Assembly (NCBI RefSeq): GCF_934190775.1
Contig: NZ_CAKPTG010000012.1
Coordinates: 1-64,000, forward strand
Origin: an uncultured Phascolarctobacterium sp.
GTDB taxonomy: Bacteria; Bacillota; Negativicutes; Acidaminococcales; Acidaminococcaceae
DNA: 64,000 bases
Direction of reading: 5' to 3'
Position numbers and translations under genes: made by a program. Shown in pieces: positions 33,007 to 42,063 of the stretch (positions are counted from its first letter, which is position 1; the number at the start of each line of letters is the position of its first letter). The notes beneath the pieces are model-generated. The model saw only the letters and a program-made list of their open reading frames with translations, was not told the origin of the DNA and did no database searches.

Positions 33007-33573
33007 TCACAGGCTCAAAAAGTTCTTCAAAATCGTCCGTCCCTGCGGCGTCATAATCGATTCCGGATGGAACTGCACTCCATACACCGGCAGCGTTTTA
33101 TGCTGCAGCGCCATAATCTCATCCTTCGCCGTTTTCGCCGTAACCTCCAGGCATTCCGGCAGGCTCTCCGGCTCCACAATCAGCGAATGATAGCGCGCCG
33201 CCTCAAAGCAATCCGGCATATCTTTAAAAATGGGGCTTGTTGCCGCCAAATACACCTTATCCGCCTTGCCATGCACAATCTCCGGCGCATGCACCACGTT
33301 GCCGCCAAAGGCTTCGCCAATAGCCTGATGCCCCAGGCAAACACCCAAAATCGGGAACTCACCTGCCAGCTGGCGAATCACCTCCAGACAAATACCGGCC
33401 TGCTTGGGATTGCCAGGTCCCGGCGAAATGATGATATGATCCGGCTGCATAGCTCTGATATCCTCAATCGTCAGCTTATCATTACGCACAACCTTGATAT
33501 CCGGATTGATTTCGCCAATCAGCTGATACAGATTAAAAGTAAAGCTATCGTAGTTATCTATAATCAAAATCAT
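33007..33573 (-). CDS. trpG: Anthranilate synthase component II (glutamine amidotransferase)
   Basis: 188 aa class I amidotransferase that feeds ammonia to TrpE. The catalytic cysteine is in GVCLGHQ, the His-Glu pair in FHPES; the oxyanion SPGPGNP loop is present. It follows trpE by 3 bp. Sequence alone cannot separate TrpG from PabA, and the protein may serve both folate and tryptophan synthesis; the Trp T-box upstream favours TrpG. Confidence 0.92.
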   Translation of the reverse strand: MILIIDNYDSFTFNLYQLIGEINPDIKVVRNDKLTIEDIRAMQPDHIIISPGPGNPKQAGICLEVIRQLAGEFPILGVCLGHQAIGEAFGGNVVHAPEIVHGKADKVYLAATSPIFKDMPDCFEAARYHSLIVEPESLPECLEVTAKTAKDEIMALQHKTLPVYGVQFHPESIMTPQGRTILKNFLSL

Positions 33574-33576
33574 TGC

Positions 33577-35040
33577 TTACTCCTCCTCTGCCGTCATGCG
33601 CAGTGCTGTCATGCAGGCGCCCGCCTTATTCACAGTCTCCTGAAATTCGTTATCCACTACGGAATCCGCTACAATACCGCCACCGGCCTGAATATAAACT
33701 CTGTCGTTCTTCTTGACCATGGTGCGGATTGTAATGCAGATATCCATGTTACCGCCAAAATCAAGATAACCCATGCCACCGCCGTAAATACCGCGACGCT
33801 CCGGCTCCAGCTCGTCGATAATCTCGCAGGCGCGAATCTTCGGCGCTCCGCTCAGCGTACCTGCCGGGAACACTGCCCGCAACGCGTCCAGTGCGTCCTT
33901 ATCGGCGCTCAACTGGCCTGTAACCTTGCTCGTGATATGCATAACATGCGAAAAGCGTTTAATCGCCTTGTAATCACTCACCTTAACGCTGCCAAAGTCG
34001 CAGACACGTCCCACATCGTTGCGCCCCAAATCCACCAGCATATTATGCTCCGCAATCTCCTTGGCGTCTGCCAAAAGCTCCTGCTCCAGCGCCAGGTCCT
34101 CCTCACTCGTCCTGCCACGACGGCGTGTGCCGGCAATAGGCATGCTGATGACCTTTTTGCCAACCACCTTCACCAACGTTTCCGGCGAGCTGCCGGCAAT
34201 CTCCACATCGTCATTATGCAGGAACACCATGTATTGCGATGGGTTCGTCGTACGCAGGTAGCGGTATGCACTGAAGAGACTCTGGTCGTACGTAGCGCTG
34301 AACCTTTGCGCGTAAACAATCTGAAAGGCATCACCGTTTTTGATATATTCCTTGCAACGGAGCACATTTTTATTATACTGCTCACGGCTCTGGTTACTGG
34401 TGAACTCGCCCAGCTTCGCCTTCACCGGCTTCTTCGGCAGCACCGGCTGCAGCAGCATTTTCTCCATCGCCGCGATTTCGCGTTCCGCCTTGGCGTAGTT
34501 GATGGCAGCATTATCCGTTTTGACATTCACAATCAGGAAAATCTTCTGCTTGAGATGATCAAAGGCAATCAGCTTATCAAACAGCATCAAATCGATATCG
34601 GCAAATTCCGCCTTGCGTTCTTTATTCACATGCATATCAGGCTCGCAGTAGCGCATGAAATCAAAGCCAAAGGTGCCGACAAGACCGCCGGTAAAATTAG
34701 GCAGACCTTCAATCTGCGGCGCCTTGTATTCCTCCAGAATATGGCGGATGCAGCCCAAGGGATCGCTTTCCTGATACTTCACGGCAGCGCCGCTGATGAT
34801 TTCTGCGTTGCCGTCGGTGATTTTCAAACGCAGCACAGGATCATAGCCTACAAAGGAATAACGCGCCCAGTGCTCACCGCCCTCAATGCTCTCCAAAAGG
34901 AAGTAATTGCGGCTGCTGCGTCTTACATTGTCCAAAAATGCCAGCGGCGTCAGCATATCCGCCAGGCATTCCTTCGCTACCGGCACAGCCTTGTAGTCCT
35001 TTGCATACTGCATGACCTGCTCCAAAGATAAATTCAACAT
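33577..35040 (-). CDS. trpE: Anthranilate synthase component I
   Basis: 487 aa chorismate-binding enzyme. The N-terminal LLES motif (47-50), part of the tryptophan feedback site, supports TrpE over PabB. The C-terminal half has the chorismate motifs PIAGTRRRG, FPAGTLSGAPK and IQAGGGIVADS. A T-box leader with a TGG specifier precedes it. trpDCFBA are not in the window, so this pair is separated from the rest of the pathway. Confidence 0.94.
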   Translation of the reverse strand: MLNLSLEQVMQYAKDYKAVPVAKECLADMLTPLAFLDNVRRSSRNYFLLESIEGGEHWARYSFVGYDPVLRLKITDGNAEIISGAAVKYQESDPLGCIRHILEEYKAPQIEGLPNFTGGLVGTFGFDFMRYCEPDMHVNKERKAEFADIDLMLFDKLIAFDHLKQKIFLIVNVKTDNAAINYAKAEREIAAMEKMLLQPVLPKKPVKAKLGEFTSNQSREQYNKNVLRCKEYIKNGDAFQIVYAQRFSATYDQSLFSAYRYLRTTNPSQYMVFLHNDDVEIAGSSPETLVKVVGKKVISMPIAGTRRRGRTSEEDLALEQELLADAKEIAEHNMLVDLGRNDVGRVCDFGSVKVSDYKAIKRFSHVMHITSKVTGQLSADKDALDALRAVFPAGTLSGAPKIRACEIIDELEPERRGIYGGGMGYLDFGGNMDICITIRTMVKKNDRVYIQAGGGIVADSVVDNEFQETVNKAGACMTALRMTAEEE

Positions 35041-35077
35041 TTTGTCACCTCATCTGCTTATTTTCACCCGTGTCAAC

Positions 35078-35360
35078 AAAAAAGCCTGTCCTCGTACTGC
35101 TCACTTTGAGCAATATCAAGGACAGGCTATAAATACTTATACCTGCGGTACCACCTTGCTTCGCCGTACATCGGCGCTCTCTCGCAGAATGCTGACACAT
35201 TCCTCACCCTTAACGCCGGTGTAACGTTGCTGAATACTCTCGCCTGCGCGATTTGACAGCACCCTCAACGGTCCATTTATCAGCCTGCATCTCTATCCGG
35301 CTCCCACCTGCCCGAACTCTCTGTAAGCGCATCTGCTGACTTGATCTCCGTCTCAACGGT
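35078..35360 (-). promoter_or_regulatory. Tryptophan T-box leader of trpEG
   Basis: Read on the minus strand: Stem I region with AGAGAG and GGTGGGAGCC, specifier AATGGACC with codon TGG (35273-35275), and the T-box AAGGTGGTACCGC (35145-35157), then a ten-bp terminator (35119-35128 with 35083-35092) and T6. Uncharged tRNA-Trp should pair with TGG and the T-box to prevent termination. Confidence 0.93.
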
Positions 35361-35520
35361 TTGTGGTCTTTTTTGAAGTTGTGCCTAGTGTAACACTCTA
35401 CCTTGATAGAGTCAACACATTTTTACATATTGCGCACTTCCGCTCATTTTATAGCAAATAATGTAAAGCAGGTTACAGTTTTGCAGTTCAGTGCAACAGC
35501 AAGCAATATAAAGTTTAGAT

Positions 35521-35638
35521 TACGCAAGTTTTTCTCCTCTACAAGAAAAACTCACCTGAAATTAGAAGTTTTTCTTCTGTAAGTGAAAAACTTTTGAATT
35601 TAAAGTACTTTTTCTTCTGCAGGCGAAAAACTTTGGAA
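35521..35638. repeat. Hairpin direct repeat, left of AAA ATPase
   Basis: About 117 bp with three AGTTTTTC...GAAAAACT hairpins. A diverged copy in the same orientation lies at 36922-37038, on the other side of the AAA gene. Between 35361 and 35520 nothing else is seen. Confidence 0.8.
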
Positions 35639-35664
35639 TGCAGGAAGAAATATAACTACTTGAC

Positions 35665-36852
35665 TCAGTTGTCTTCCAAAAGAAAATCTATAATATTCTT
35701 TTGCTCAATCCCATTCTCACCCATCGGTAATTCATCAAGAGTAAGCACATACTTCGGGTAGCTGTCATTAATCTTTTTAAGCGGAGCAAACTCACGCTCA
35801 TATGTTTTTTCATCTAAAACCGTTGCTGATACCTGATAATAAATGCGCTTATCCTCTTTTTGAGCAATGAAGTCTACTTCGAGCAAATCTAATTTGCCTA
35901 TGCTGACCTGATACCCTCTTCGCAAAAGCTCCAGATAAACAATATTTTCAAGAATATGCCCGATATCGCGAGTACGTTCTCCCAATAAAAGGTTACGCAA
36001 GCCTATATCAACGATATAATATTTTTCCAGTGACTTCAAAAACTCTTTGCCTTTGATATCATAGCGATTTGCTTCATACAAAATAAAAGCGTCTTTTAGC
36101 GCTTTAATATAGTTATCAATAGTCCCTGATGTAGTCCTTCTGCCATTACTGTTCAAGGTATCAGCTATTTTTTTAGTTGAAACTATATTTCCTATATTAT
36201 CAAACAAAAATCGTATTACATCTTCTAAGAGCTTTACGTCTGAAATCCTCTTGCGTTCAACAATATCCTTGAGTAAAACAGTGTTGAATATACCTCTAAA
36301 GTATTCCAAGCGAATTTCTTTGTTATCAATAGTTGCAGCATAAGGAAAGCCACCGTTAAGATAATATTTATTGAACGCTGTCTTTTTATCTCCACCGACT
36401 AATTCCCAATACTCCTTAAACGACAACGGCAGTATGCTCAGCTCAATATACCTTCCGGACAACAATGTAGATAATTCACCTGAAAGCAAATATGCATTAG
36501 AGCCGGTAATATAAATATCTACATCATCACGTAAGAACAAACTGTTGATAGCTTTTTGAAACTCAGGAACTATTTGGATTTCATCTAAGAATATGTAATT
36601 TTTTTCATTAGGGGATAAGTTTTCCAGGATATGATTATATAAAGCATGATAATCCTTAAGGCTTTCCCAACGCAAATCTTCAAAATTTATATATTGGCAG
36701 CATGAAGGATGCACACCAATGCTCACTAAAAAATCTCTATACATTTCCAGCAGTGTCGACTTACCGGAACGACGCACACCTGTAATAACCTTGATAATCT
36801 TTTTATCTCGCATCAATTTTAGTTTTTCCAAATATGCCTGACGTACAATCAT
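35665..36852 (-). CDS. AAA ATPase with DUF4143 domain, first of two
   Basis: 395 aa. Walker A GVRRSGKST (about 26-34) and Walker B YIFLDEIQ, then the sensor-like ITGSNAYLLSGELSTLLSGR; the C-terminal half is the DUF4143 domain ending in a restriction-like fold region (DLLEVDFIAQKED). Such proteins are common in gut anaerobes and their role is unknown; links to defence or toxin-antitoxin control have been suggested. It stands alone and is flanked by similar hairpin repeats on both sides. Confidence 0.85.
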   Translation of the reverse strand: MIVRQAYLEKLKLMRDKKIIKVITGVRRSGKSTLLEMYRDFLVSIGVHPSCCQYINFEDLRWESLKDYHALYNHILENLSPNEKNYIFLDEIQIVPEFQKAINSLFLRDDVDIYITGSNAYLLSGELSTLLSGRYIELSILPLSFKEYWELVGGDKKTAFNKYYLNGGFPYAATIDNKEIRLEYFRGIFNTVLLKDIVERKRISDVKLLEDVIRFLFDNIGNIVSTKKIADTLNSNGRRTTSGTIDNYIKALKDAFILYEANRYDIKGKEFLKSLEKYYIVDIGLRNLLLGERTRDIGHILENIVYLELLRRGYQVSIGKLDLLEVDFIAQKEDKRIYYQVSATVLDEKTYEREFAPLKKINDSYPKYVLTLDELPMGENGIEQKNIIDFLLEDN

Positions 36853-36921
36853 ACAAATCCTCCTCTCCTAAACTTCCATTATATTTCTTTGTCCTTTATA
36901 TCATAACAGAAAGCATAATAC

Positions 36922-37038
36922 TACGCAAGTTTTTCTCCTCTACAAGAAAAACTCACCCAAAATCAGAAGTTTTTCTTTTTTAAACGAAAAACTTTGGATT
37001 TTCAAGCACTTTTTCTTCTACAGACGAAAAACTTTAGC
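36922..37038. repeat. Hairpin direct repeat, right of AAA ATPase
   Basis: Diverged copy of 35521-35638 with the same three-hairpin layout, starting TACGCAAGTTTTTCTCC in both. The rest of the gap 36853-37173 holds a terminator at 37125. Confidence 0.8.
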
Positions 37039-37124
37039 TGCTATTTTTTCTTTCACATGCCAAAAGGTAGTCTCTATGTCTACTTTTTTAAATTGAATTT
37101 GCGCAACTGATTTTATACGTCATC

Positions 37125-37150
37125 AAAAAAGGCGGTGCACTCGCACCGCC
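37125..37150 (-). terminator. Terminator of the 37.2-38.0 kb gene pair
   Basis: GGCGGTGC/GCACCGCC stem (37131-37138 with 37143-37150), T6 on the minus strand. Confidence 0.85.
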
Positions 37151-37173
37151 CCAAGGCTTCAATTAACAGCTTC

Positions 37174-37725
37174 TTATTTCATGCACGCATCACGCGGCAG
37201 TCCCAGCTGCTCGCAGATATCACCCCATTTTTGCTGACGTGTCTTCATCGCCAGCAGCTCCTCTACGCTCTTGTCGCAGTGGCGTGCCAGGAACATCGCA
37301 CGCTTCACCTGATGCGAAGCATAGCCCATGCGCATATATTTGTCTACCAGCTTTTTATCCAGGCCAAACAAACGGTGGATACGGTCAACCTTATACTCAT
37401 GCTCAGCACGCGCCAGCTTTTCCGGCGTCAGTCCCAGCAGGTAATCAACGCGCGTCCACACGTATTTATCGCGCAGTTGCGCAACCTCTTTCACCGGCTT
37501 TTTCGCTGCGTAGGCATGCAGGCACAGCTTCTTCAGCTCCATGTAGCTGATGCCGCTGTCAAAAAGCTCGCCAAGCTCTTCCTTGTCGAAGAGAAAGCTG
37601 TCATGCAGACCGTTCACTGCCTTTTCCTTATCCATGGGCTTCTTGCCTGCGGCGCTGGCAGTTGCTCCGCCAACAACAAAAAGACCGCAAAGCATGAGGC
37701 AGATTAAAAGCGTTATCTTTTTCAT
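37174..37725 (-). CDS. Secreted protein of unknown function
   Basis: 183 aa with a signal peptide (1-25, ends ATASA-AG). The mature part is charged and mainly helical, with tyrosine/leucine-rich stretches such as SYMELKKLCLHAYAAKKP and DKYMRMGYASHQVKRAMFLA that look like short repeats of a helical motif. Probably periplasmic. No family recognised. Its ATG overlaps the stop of the upstream small gene by 4 bp (ATGA). Confidence 0.7.
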   Translation of the reverse strand: MKKITLLICLMLCGLFVVGGATASAAGKKPMDKEKAVNGLHDSFLFDKEELGELFDSGISYMELKKLCLHAYAAKKPVKEVAQLRDKYVWTRVDYLLGLTPEKLARAEHEYKVDRIHRLFGLDKKLVDKYMRMGYASHQVKRAMFLARHCDKSVEELLAMKTRQQKWGDICEQLGLPRDACMK

Positions 37726-37976
37726 TTTGCACCTCTTTGTGAATATTTAATTATCAAATGGGCATTTTTCTTGATTCTTGCTAAAATTTTCTCCTGCTCT
37801 TCTTTTGTATAGCCAATTACATCTTTGATTTCGTATTTCGGTAAAACGCATAAAAGGCTGTGAAATCCATCTTCTGCATCAGGTGTTTCCACGTATACTA
37901 AAACAGTACCATCGGCTTTCATTTCCGAATGCGTGTATTCAGTTCCATCATTTAATGTCAAATATGGATAAATCAT
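37722..37976 (-). CDS. Small protein of unknown function
   Basis: 84 aa. The start at 37976 follows AAAGGACGG; a longer frame lacks a site. Beta-rich N-terminal half (YLTLNDGTEYTHSEM, VLVYVETPD) and a helical, Lys-rich C-terminus. The compact layout resembles single-domain toxin-antitoxin or phage-like proteins, but nothing specific is recognised. Coupled to the downstream secreted-protein gene. Confidence 0.6.
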   Translation of the reverse strand: MIYPYLTLNDGTEYTHSEMKADGTVLVYVETPDAEDGFHSLLCVLPKYEIKDVIGYTKEEQEKILARIKKNAHLIIKYSQRGAK

Positions 37977-38034
37977 ATAAAACACCGTCCTTTCATACGT
38001 ATTATAGCATATTTGCAAGTTTAGAAAAAGCTAT

Positions 38035-38062
38035 ATAAAAGTGGCGGCGCAAGCGCGCCGCC
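38035..38062 (-). terminator. Terminator of TonB receptor 1
   Basis: GGCGGCGC/GCGCCGCC stem (38043-38050 with 38055-38062), T-rich tail on the minus strand. Confidence 0.75.
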
Positions 38063-38076
38063 GTAGGGGTTAAGGG

Positions 38077-40083
38077 TTAGAAGCTGTATTCGTAGCCAAC
38101 CATGAAGTTACGGCCAACAGAAATATATCCAAGTCTATCGGGATTAGGAACTTGATTGGTAGTTAAATCTTCTCTATCAAAAATATTATTCACATGCAGG
38201 AAAAGCTTCTGATTTTTTTCTGGCGCATATGACATATGGAAATCGGTATACAAGGCAGGTTTAACTTTATACTCAGCATACTTCTTAATATCGTCATCCA
38301 AACGTTTTCCATAGTAATTAGCCATCAAGGAAGCTGCTACTTTATCTCTATTATAATTAACACCAGCATTTAATTGTAATCTGTCGCCATATTTATAGAA
38401 GTTACCTTTGTTATCCTTTTGTTTAGGATTGCTTACTGCAATACCGAAAGAACTGGAAAAATAATCATCATGTTGAATATCGCAGGTCAATTCAACACCA
38501 TAGCTCTTAACATCGGCATTATAATATCTTAAAGTTTCATTTGCCGCACTACCAGTAGATTCTATAGAATCTTTAATATCATATTTATACAAAGCAGCAC
38601 GCCAAGCCGTTTTACCACTATTTAATTTATAACCAATTTCGTAGTGAGTTCCTTGCTCTGGTTTTAATTCATTGGCTGAAAGAATTACACTGCTACCATA
38701 AATTCTCGTTAATTCCGGCAAACGGAAAGATTTACCTACCTTAGTATATACAGAACTGTCATCATTCAACTTTTTAATATATTGAATTTCAGGAGTAAAT
38801 TTATTTAAATTTTTACTAGCTACATCTTTTTTCTCATATTTGGCATCACAATTTCTTGCAAATGTTTCGCGAACATTAATATCCAATGTATCGCTATCAC
38901 TCAATACCCAATTATAAGATGCATAAATAGAATAAATATCTCTACTGTAATTAGCATTTTTACCTAAGCTTATTTTACCATCTTTAAGTTCTTTCGATGA
39001 GAAAATATCCATATCTTCTTTTTTGTAAGATGCACCAACAAGAAGCTTATTGTTACCCATGTCAAACGATTTTTGTACTTCGAGGTTAGTATTATGACCT
39101 TTACGCCAACTATAAAGACCAGAAGAGCTCAATTTACCATTTGATTTCCATTGACTCTTATCATAACTTTTTTCTTGTGTGCCATAAGAAGCTAAAATTT
39201 TCAAGCCATTTAAATCATTGAAATTTAACAAGAAGCTATTATCAGTATTTTTGTATTTATTTTCTTGATATACACCATGATTATATTTTGCTGCATTAGG
39301 ATGAATTTGAGATACATTGTTTTCATTTTCACCATACGCATGCGTAAATGTTAAATTATCATTTATTTTATAATTCCAGCGAATACCTTTACGTTCACCA
39401 TCATCATAACGATAATATTTAAGAACCTTCATATTTTCCATACCAGAACTAGCAGTTGTAGAAGTTCTATTAATTTTACCACGTTTATCTAAATAAGCAA
39501 CAGCACTAAAACCTTCTTCACCAACAGTTAAGGAATAGCTCTGTCTGCCCATATCGCCAGCAGAAACTTTTATTTTATTACCGACATTTTTACGGGTAAT
39601 AATATTAATAACGCCACCGCTGGCTTCGCTACCATACAATACAGAACCACCACTACGTACTATTTCAACTTTTTCAATAATATCTGTAGGAATATCTTCT
39701 AAATTATATTTACCATCTTGATTTAAAGGCATACCATCCAACAGTACTAAAGTACCACGATCAACACCTCTAATAGTTGCATCACCTGTCATTGAACCAT
39801 AAGATACACCATTAGGTCCTTGACTTGTTACACTCAAACCAATGGATTGACGTAATACTTCAAAAGCACTAGCACCACCAGTTTTTTCAATCTGCTCACG
39901 AGGAATAACATCTACTGCTGCTGGCGTATCTAAATCCTTCTTCTCCATTCTCTGTGCTGTAATCAGCATCGGATCCAGCGTATACTCCTGCAACTCTTCA
40001 GCAAATACGTTTGTGCCCCCCCACATTACACTACCGGTAATGAGGGCTGTCATCAATAAACCCTTGGAAAAATTACTCTTCAT
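38077..40083 (-). CDS. TonB-dependent outer-membrane receptor 1
   Basis: 668 aa. Signal peptide (1-28, NVFA-EE), TonB-box region LDPMLITAQR, plug domain (about 40-150, with IRGVDRGTLVLLDG and LYGSEASGGVINIITR), then a 22-strand barrel that ends in aromatic Phe (YEYSF), as required for outer-membrane insertion. Substrate unknown; the NPxL box typical of heme and B12 receptors is not clear here. Its first 37 codons and leader are almost identical to receptor 2. The TonB box reads MLIT instead of the MVVT found in the other three. Confidence 0.92.
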   Translation of the reverse strand: MKSNFSKGLLMTALITGSVMWGGTNVFAEELQEYTLDPMLITAQRMEKKDLDTPAAVDVIPREQIEKTGGASAFEVLRQSIGLSVTSQGPNGVSYGSMTGDATIRGVDRGTLVLLDGMPLNQDGKYNLEDIPTDIIEKVEIVRSGGSVLYGSEASGGVINIITRKNVGNKIKVSAGDMGRQSYSLTVGEEGFSAVAYLDKRGKINRTSTTASSGMENMKVLKYYRYDDGERKGIRWNYKINDNLTFTHAYGENENNVSQIHPNAAKYNHGVYQENKYKNTDNSFLLNFNDLNGLKILASYGTQEKSYDKSQWKSNGKLSSSGLYSWRKGHNTNLEVQKSFDMGNNKLLVGASYKKEDMDIFSSKELKDGKISLGKNANYSRDIYSIYASYNWVLSDSDTLDINVRETFARNCDAKYEKKDVASKNLNKFTPEIQYIKKLNDDSSVYTKVGKSFRLPELTRIYGSSVILSANELKPEQGTHYEIGYKLNSGKTAWRAALYKYDIKDSIESTGSAANETLRYYNADVKSYGVELTCDIQHDDYFSSSFGIAVSNPKQKDNKGNFYKYGDRLQLNAGVNYNRDKVAASLMANYYGKRLDDDIKKYAEYKVKPALYTDFHMSYAPEKNQKLFLHVNNIFDREDLTTNQVPNPDRLGYISVGRNFMVGYEYSF

Positions 40084-40126
40084 GTTTACTCATACTCCTA
40101 TCAAAAATATTTATTGAAAAGCCCCA

Positions 40127-40154
40127 GCACATCCAGTCTTTCATGGTCATATGC
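40127..40154 (-). promoter_or_regulatory. Conserved leader hairpin, receptor 1
   Basis: Minus strand: outer stem GCATAT/ATGTGC, bulge GA, inner stem CCA/TGG, loop TGAAAGAC. It ends 43 nt before the start codon. The same architecture precedes receptors 2 and 4. Confidence 0.6.
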
Positions 40155-40217
40155 AGTAAGCTTTACAATCGGCAAAAAATATCTGTATATCAACTCATCT
40201 AGATAATATTATATCTT

Positions 40218-40248
40218 ATTTTAAACCATATAGCTACTTTATAGGCAA
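40218..40248 (-). promoter_or_regulatory. Possible promoter of receptor 1
   Basis: TTGCCT (40243-40248), 19-bp spacer, TAAAAT (40218-40223) on the minus strand. The long spacer resembles MerR-type promoters but its dyad is weak; a normal 17-bp promoter nearby is also possible. Confidence 0.35.
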
Positions 40249-40274
40249 GTTTTTTTCGTAAAATTTTTACAAAT

Positions 40275-40316
40275 AAAAAAATCACCGCCAGATTCGTCTT
40301 CAATCATAGCGGTGAT
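40275..40316 (-). terminator. Terminator after the Rpn relic
   Basis: Eight-bp ATCACCGC/GCGGTGAT stem (40281-40288 with 40309-40316), T7 on the minus strand. Confidence 0.85.
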
Positions 40317-40340
40317 CAATGTTTTTATTAAATTGTATCC

Positions 40341-40600
40341 CTAGGCGCTCATTTTAGCAGCCAACGCACGTACTTCTTTCACCGAAAGCTTAGAGTACTT
40401 AACAATCTTATCTATGCTTTCATTATTGGCAAGCATTTCTTTAGCTAAACTGATGCGCGCTTCCTTTTGCGCTTTTCTCATAGCTTCTTTTTCACGTTTT
40501 GCTATAAGCTTCTCCATTACATCGCCCATTTTATCCAAGCCCTCCTTCTCTTCTTTAAAGTATCTAATTTTTTCAGCAAGCTCTATCCGTTTATTATCTT
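40341..40600 (-). pseudogene. C-terminal Rpn relic or stand-alone Rpn-S
   Basis: The frame opens after a stop at about 40601 and reads like the end of an Rpn protein (RIELAEKIRYFKEEKEG). An AAGGAGGG site followed 10 nt later by ATG at 40529 allows translation of the last 62 codons, which contain the conserved LAKEML...IDKIVKYSKLSVKEV pattern also seen at the end of both full Rpn copies. The nuclease part is gone. It could be a dead remnant or a solo antitoxin acting on other Rpn nucleases. Confidence 0.65.
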
Positions 40601-40672
40601 AACAAACGTAAAAATTAAAGTCAAATATCCTTATATCGTGCTTTTTGTATTAAATAGCTCCGCTTGTGGACG

Positions 40673-40697
40673 AAAAAGGCAGCGCAAACGCGCCGCC
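40673..40697 (-). terminator. Terminator of the second AAA ATPase gene
   Basis: Eight-bp stem with one G·U pair on the minus strand (40678-40685 with 40690-40697) and T5. Confidence 0.7.
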
Positions 40698-40720
40698 ATA
40701 AAACCATACGCCTGCAAAAA

Positions 40721-41944
40721 TTACAGATACGAAATCGGGATAACCTTATCATTATCTTTCAACGCAGCTATTCTATCATACGTGCAAATAACACCGCCAC
40801 TGCCACGCTTCACTCCAGGGATAGAATCCAGCACAGAAAAGGCTTTGATGTCTGCTGCTTTAGGATCAGCATGTTTTTTCATTTCCAAAGGATGGAGCAC
40901 TCCATTACATTCGATAAGTAAATCTATTTCCTTTTGCTCCTTATCTCTATAAAAATATAAAGGCGGCTCTGCTATTCCCTTATTGTAATAACTCTTAACT
41001 ATTTCAGCAATGACAAACGTTTCAAAAAACGCTCCTGCCATGGCTCCGTTTTTCAGCACATCAGCAGTAGTCCATTTCGTCAGATAGGCTGCCAAACCAG
41101 TATCCATGAAATAAAGCTTCGGCGTTTTGACCACCCTTTTTAACACATTATTCGCATATGGACGCAACAAATACACTATATTGCAAGTAACAAGAATAGA
41201 TAGCCAGCGTTCGGCGGTTGATACACTAATTCCCACATTCTTGGCAAGTGACGAAATATTAAGCAACTGGCCGGTAATACTTGCTACAGCAATCATGAAC
41301 GTAATGAATTTCACTTCATCACCAACCTGTGTCAATTCACGCACATCACGTTCAATATAAGTTTTTACATAAGAAGCGTAGAAAATCTGCCAGTCATAAT
41401 CCTCATTAAGCAATAAATCCGGCATGCTGCCCCTATGAATTACTTTCCATAAATCTTCATAGGTTATAGGCTTTAGTTCCTTTTTGCGTGCAGTAAAATA
41501 CTCTTCAACTGGCAAAAATGCATCATTAAATTTAATCTGCTGATACTCACGCAACGAAAGCCCCAAAAGATTAAGAATGCCTAAGCGGCCGGCAAGCGAT
41601 TCGCCCACATTCTTCATCAGTTTAAACTGTTGCGACCCGGAAAGGTAAAACATCCCTTTGCCGTTCTGTTCATCTACCTGCATTTTAATATAAGGAAACA
41701 GATTAGGCGCATACTGGATTTCATCCACAAAAACCGGTGGAGTATTATCTTTAAAAAAAGTAGCCGGCTGCTCAACAGCAGCAAGAAGCTGCATGGGATC
41801 ATCTAAGCTTATGTAATTAGCACTATTGGCGAACCTGCGTAGCAAGGTTGTTTTACCAACCTGACGCGGACCTGTTACCAAAACTGCACCAAACATTTTT
41901 GAAGCTTTTTCAAGTATGCTTTCCAAGTGACGATGAATATACAT
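40721..41944 (-). CDS. AAA ATPase with DUF4143 domain, second of two
   Basis: 407 aa. Walker A GPRQVGKTT (about 25-33), Walker B PVFVDEIQYAP, sensor LSGSQQFKLMKNV, then DUF4143 with a C-terminal EIDLLIECNG...LEMKK restriction-like motif. Same family as the gene at 35665 but clearly different in sequence, so not a recent duplicate. It sits between two TonB receptors. Function unknown. Confidence 0.86.
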   Translation of the reverse strand: MYIHRHLESILEKASKMFGAVLVTGPRQVGKTTLLRRFANSANYISLDDPMQLLAAVEQPATFFKDNTPPVFVDEIQYAPNLFPYIKMQVDEQNGKGMFYLSGSQQFKLMKNVGESLAGRLGILNLLGLSLREYQQIKFNDAFLPVEEYFTARKKELKPITYEDLWKVIHRGSMPDLLLNEDYDWQIFYASYVKTYIERDVRELTQVGDEVKFITFMIAVASITGQLLNISSLAKNVGISVSTAERWLSILVTCNIVYLLRPYANNVLKRVVKTPKLYFMDTGLAAYLTKWTTADVLKNGAMAGAFFETFVIAEIVKSYYNKGIAEPPLYFYRDKEQKEIDLLIECNGVLHPLEMKKHADPKAADIKAFSVLDSIPGVKRGSGGVICTYDRIAALKDNDKVIPISYL

Positions 41945-42019
41945 AAGGTGCTCCTTTCGACTAATTTATTTTTTAATAATATATTAGCCGTTTTTTTCTA
42001 AGAACGCAAGTTTTTTTAG

Positions 42020-42046
42020 AAAAAAAGGCGGCGCAAGCGCGCCGCC
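42020..42046 (-). terminator. Terminator of TonB receptor 2
   Basis: GGCGGCGC/GCGCCGCC stem with AAGC loop, T run on the minus strand; the stem matches the one after receptor 1. Confidence 0.85.
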
Positions 42047-42063
42047 AAAGCTTGTTTATTAAA

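Noticed and set aside
32944..35031. 695-codon plus-strand frame antisense to trpE and trpG
   Set aside because: Composition is His/Arg/Leu-rich as expected from the complement of coding DNA, and the two trp proteins on the minus strand have full family motifs and a T-box leader.
33007..35040. pabA-pabB assignment for the trp pair
   Set aside because: The LLES feedback motif and the Trp T-box favour anthranilate synthase, although TrpG may be shared with folate synthesis.
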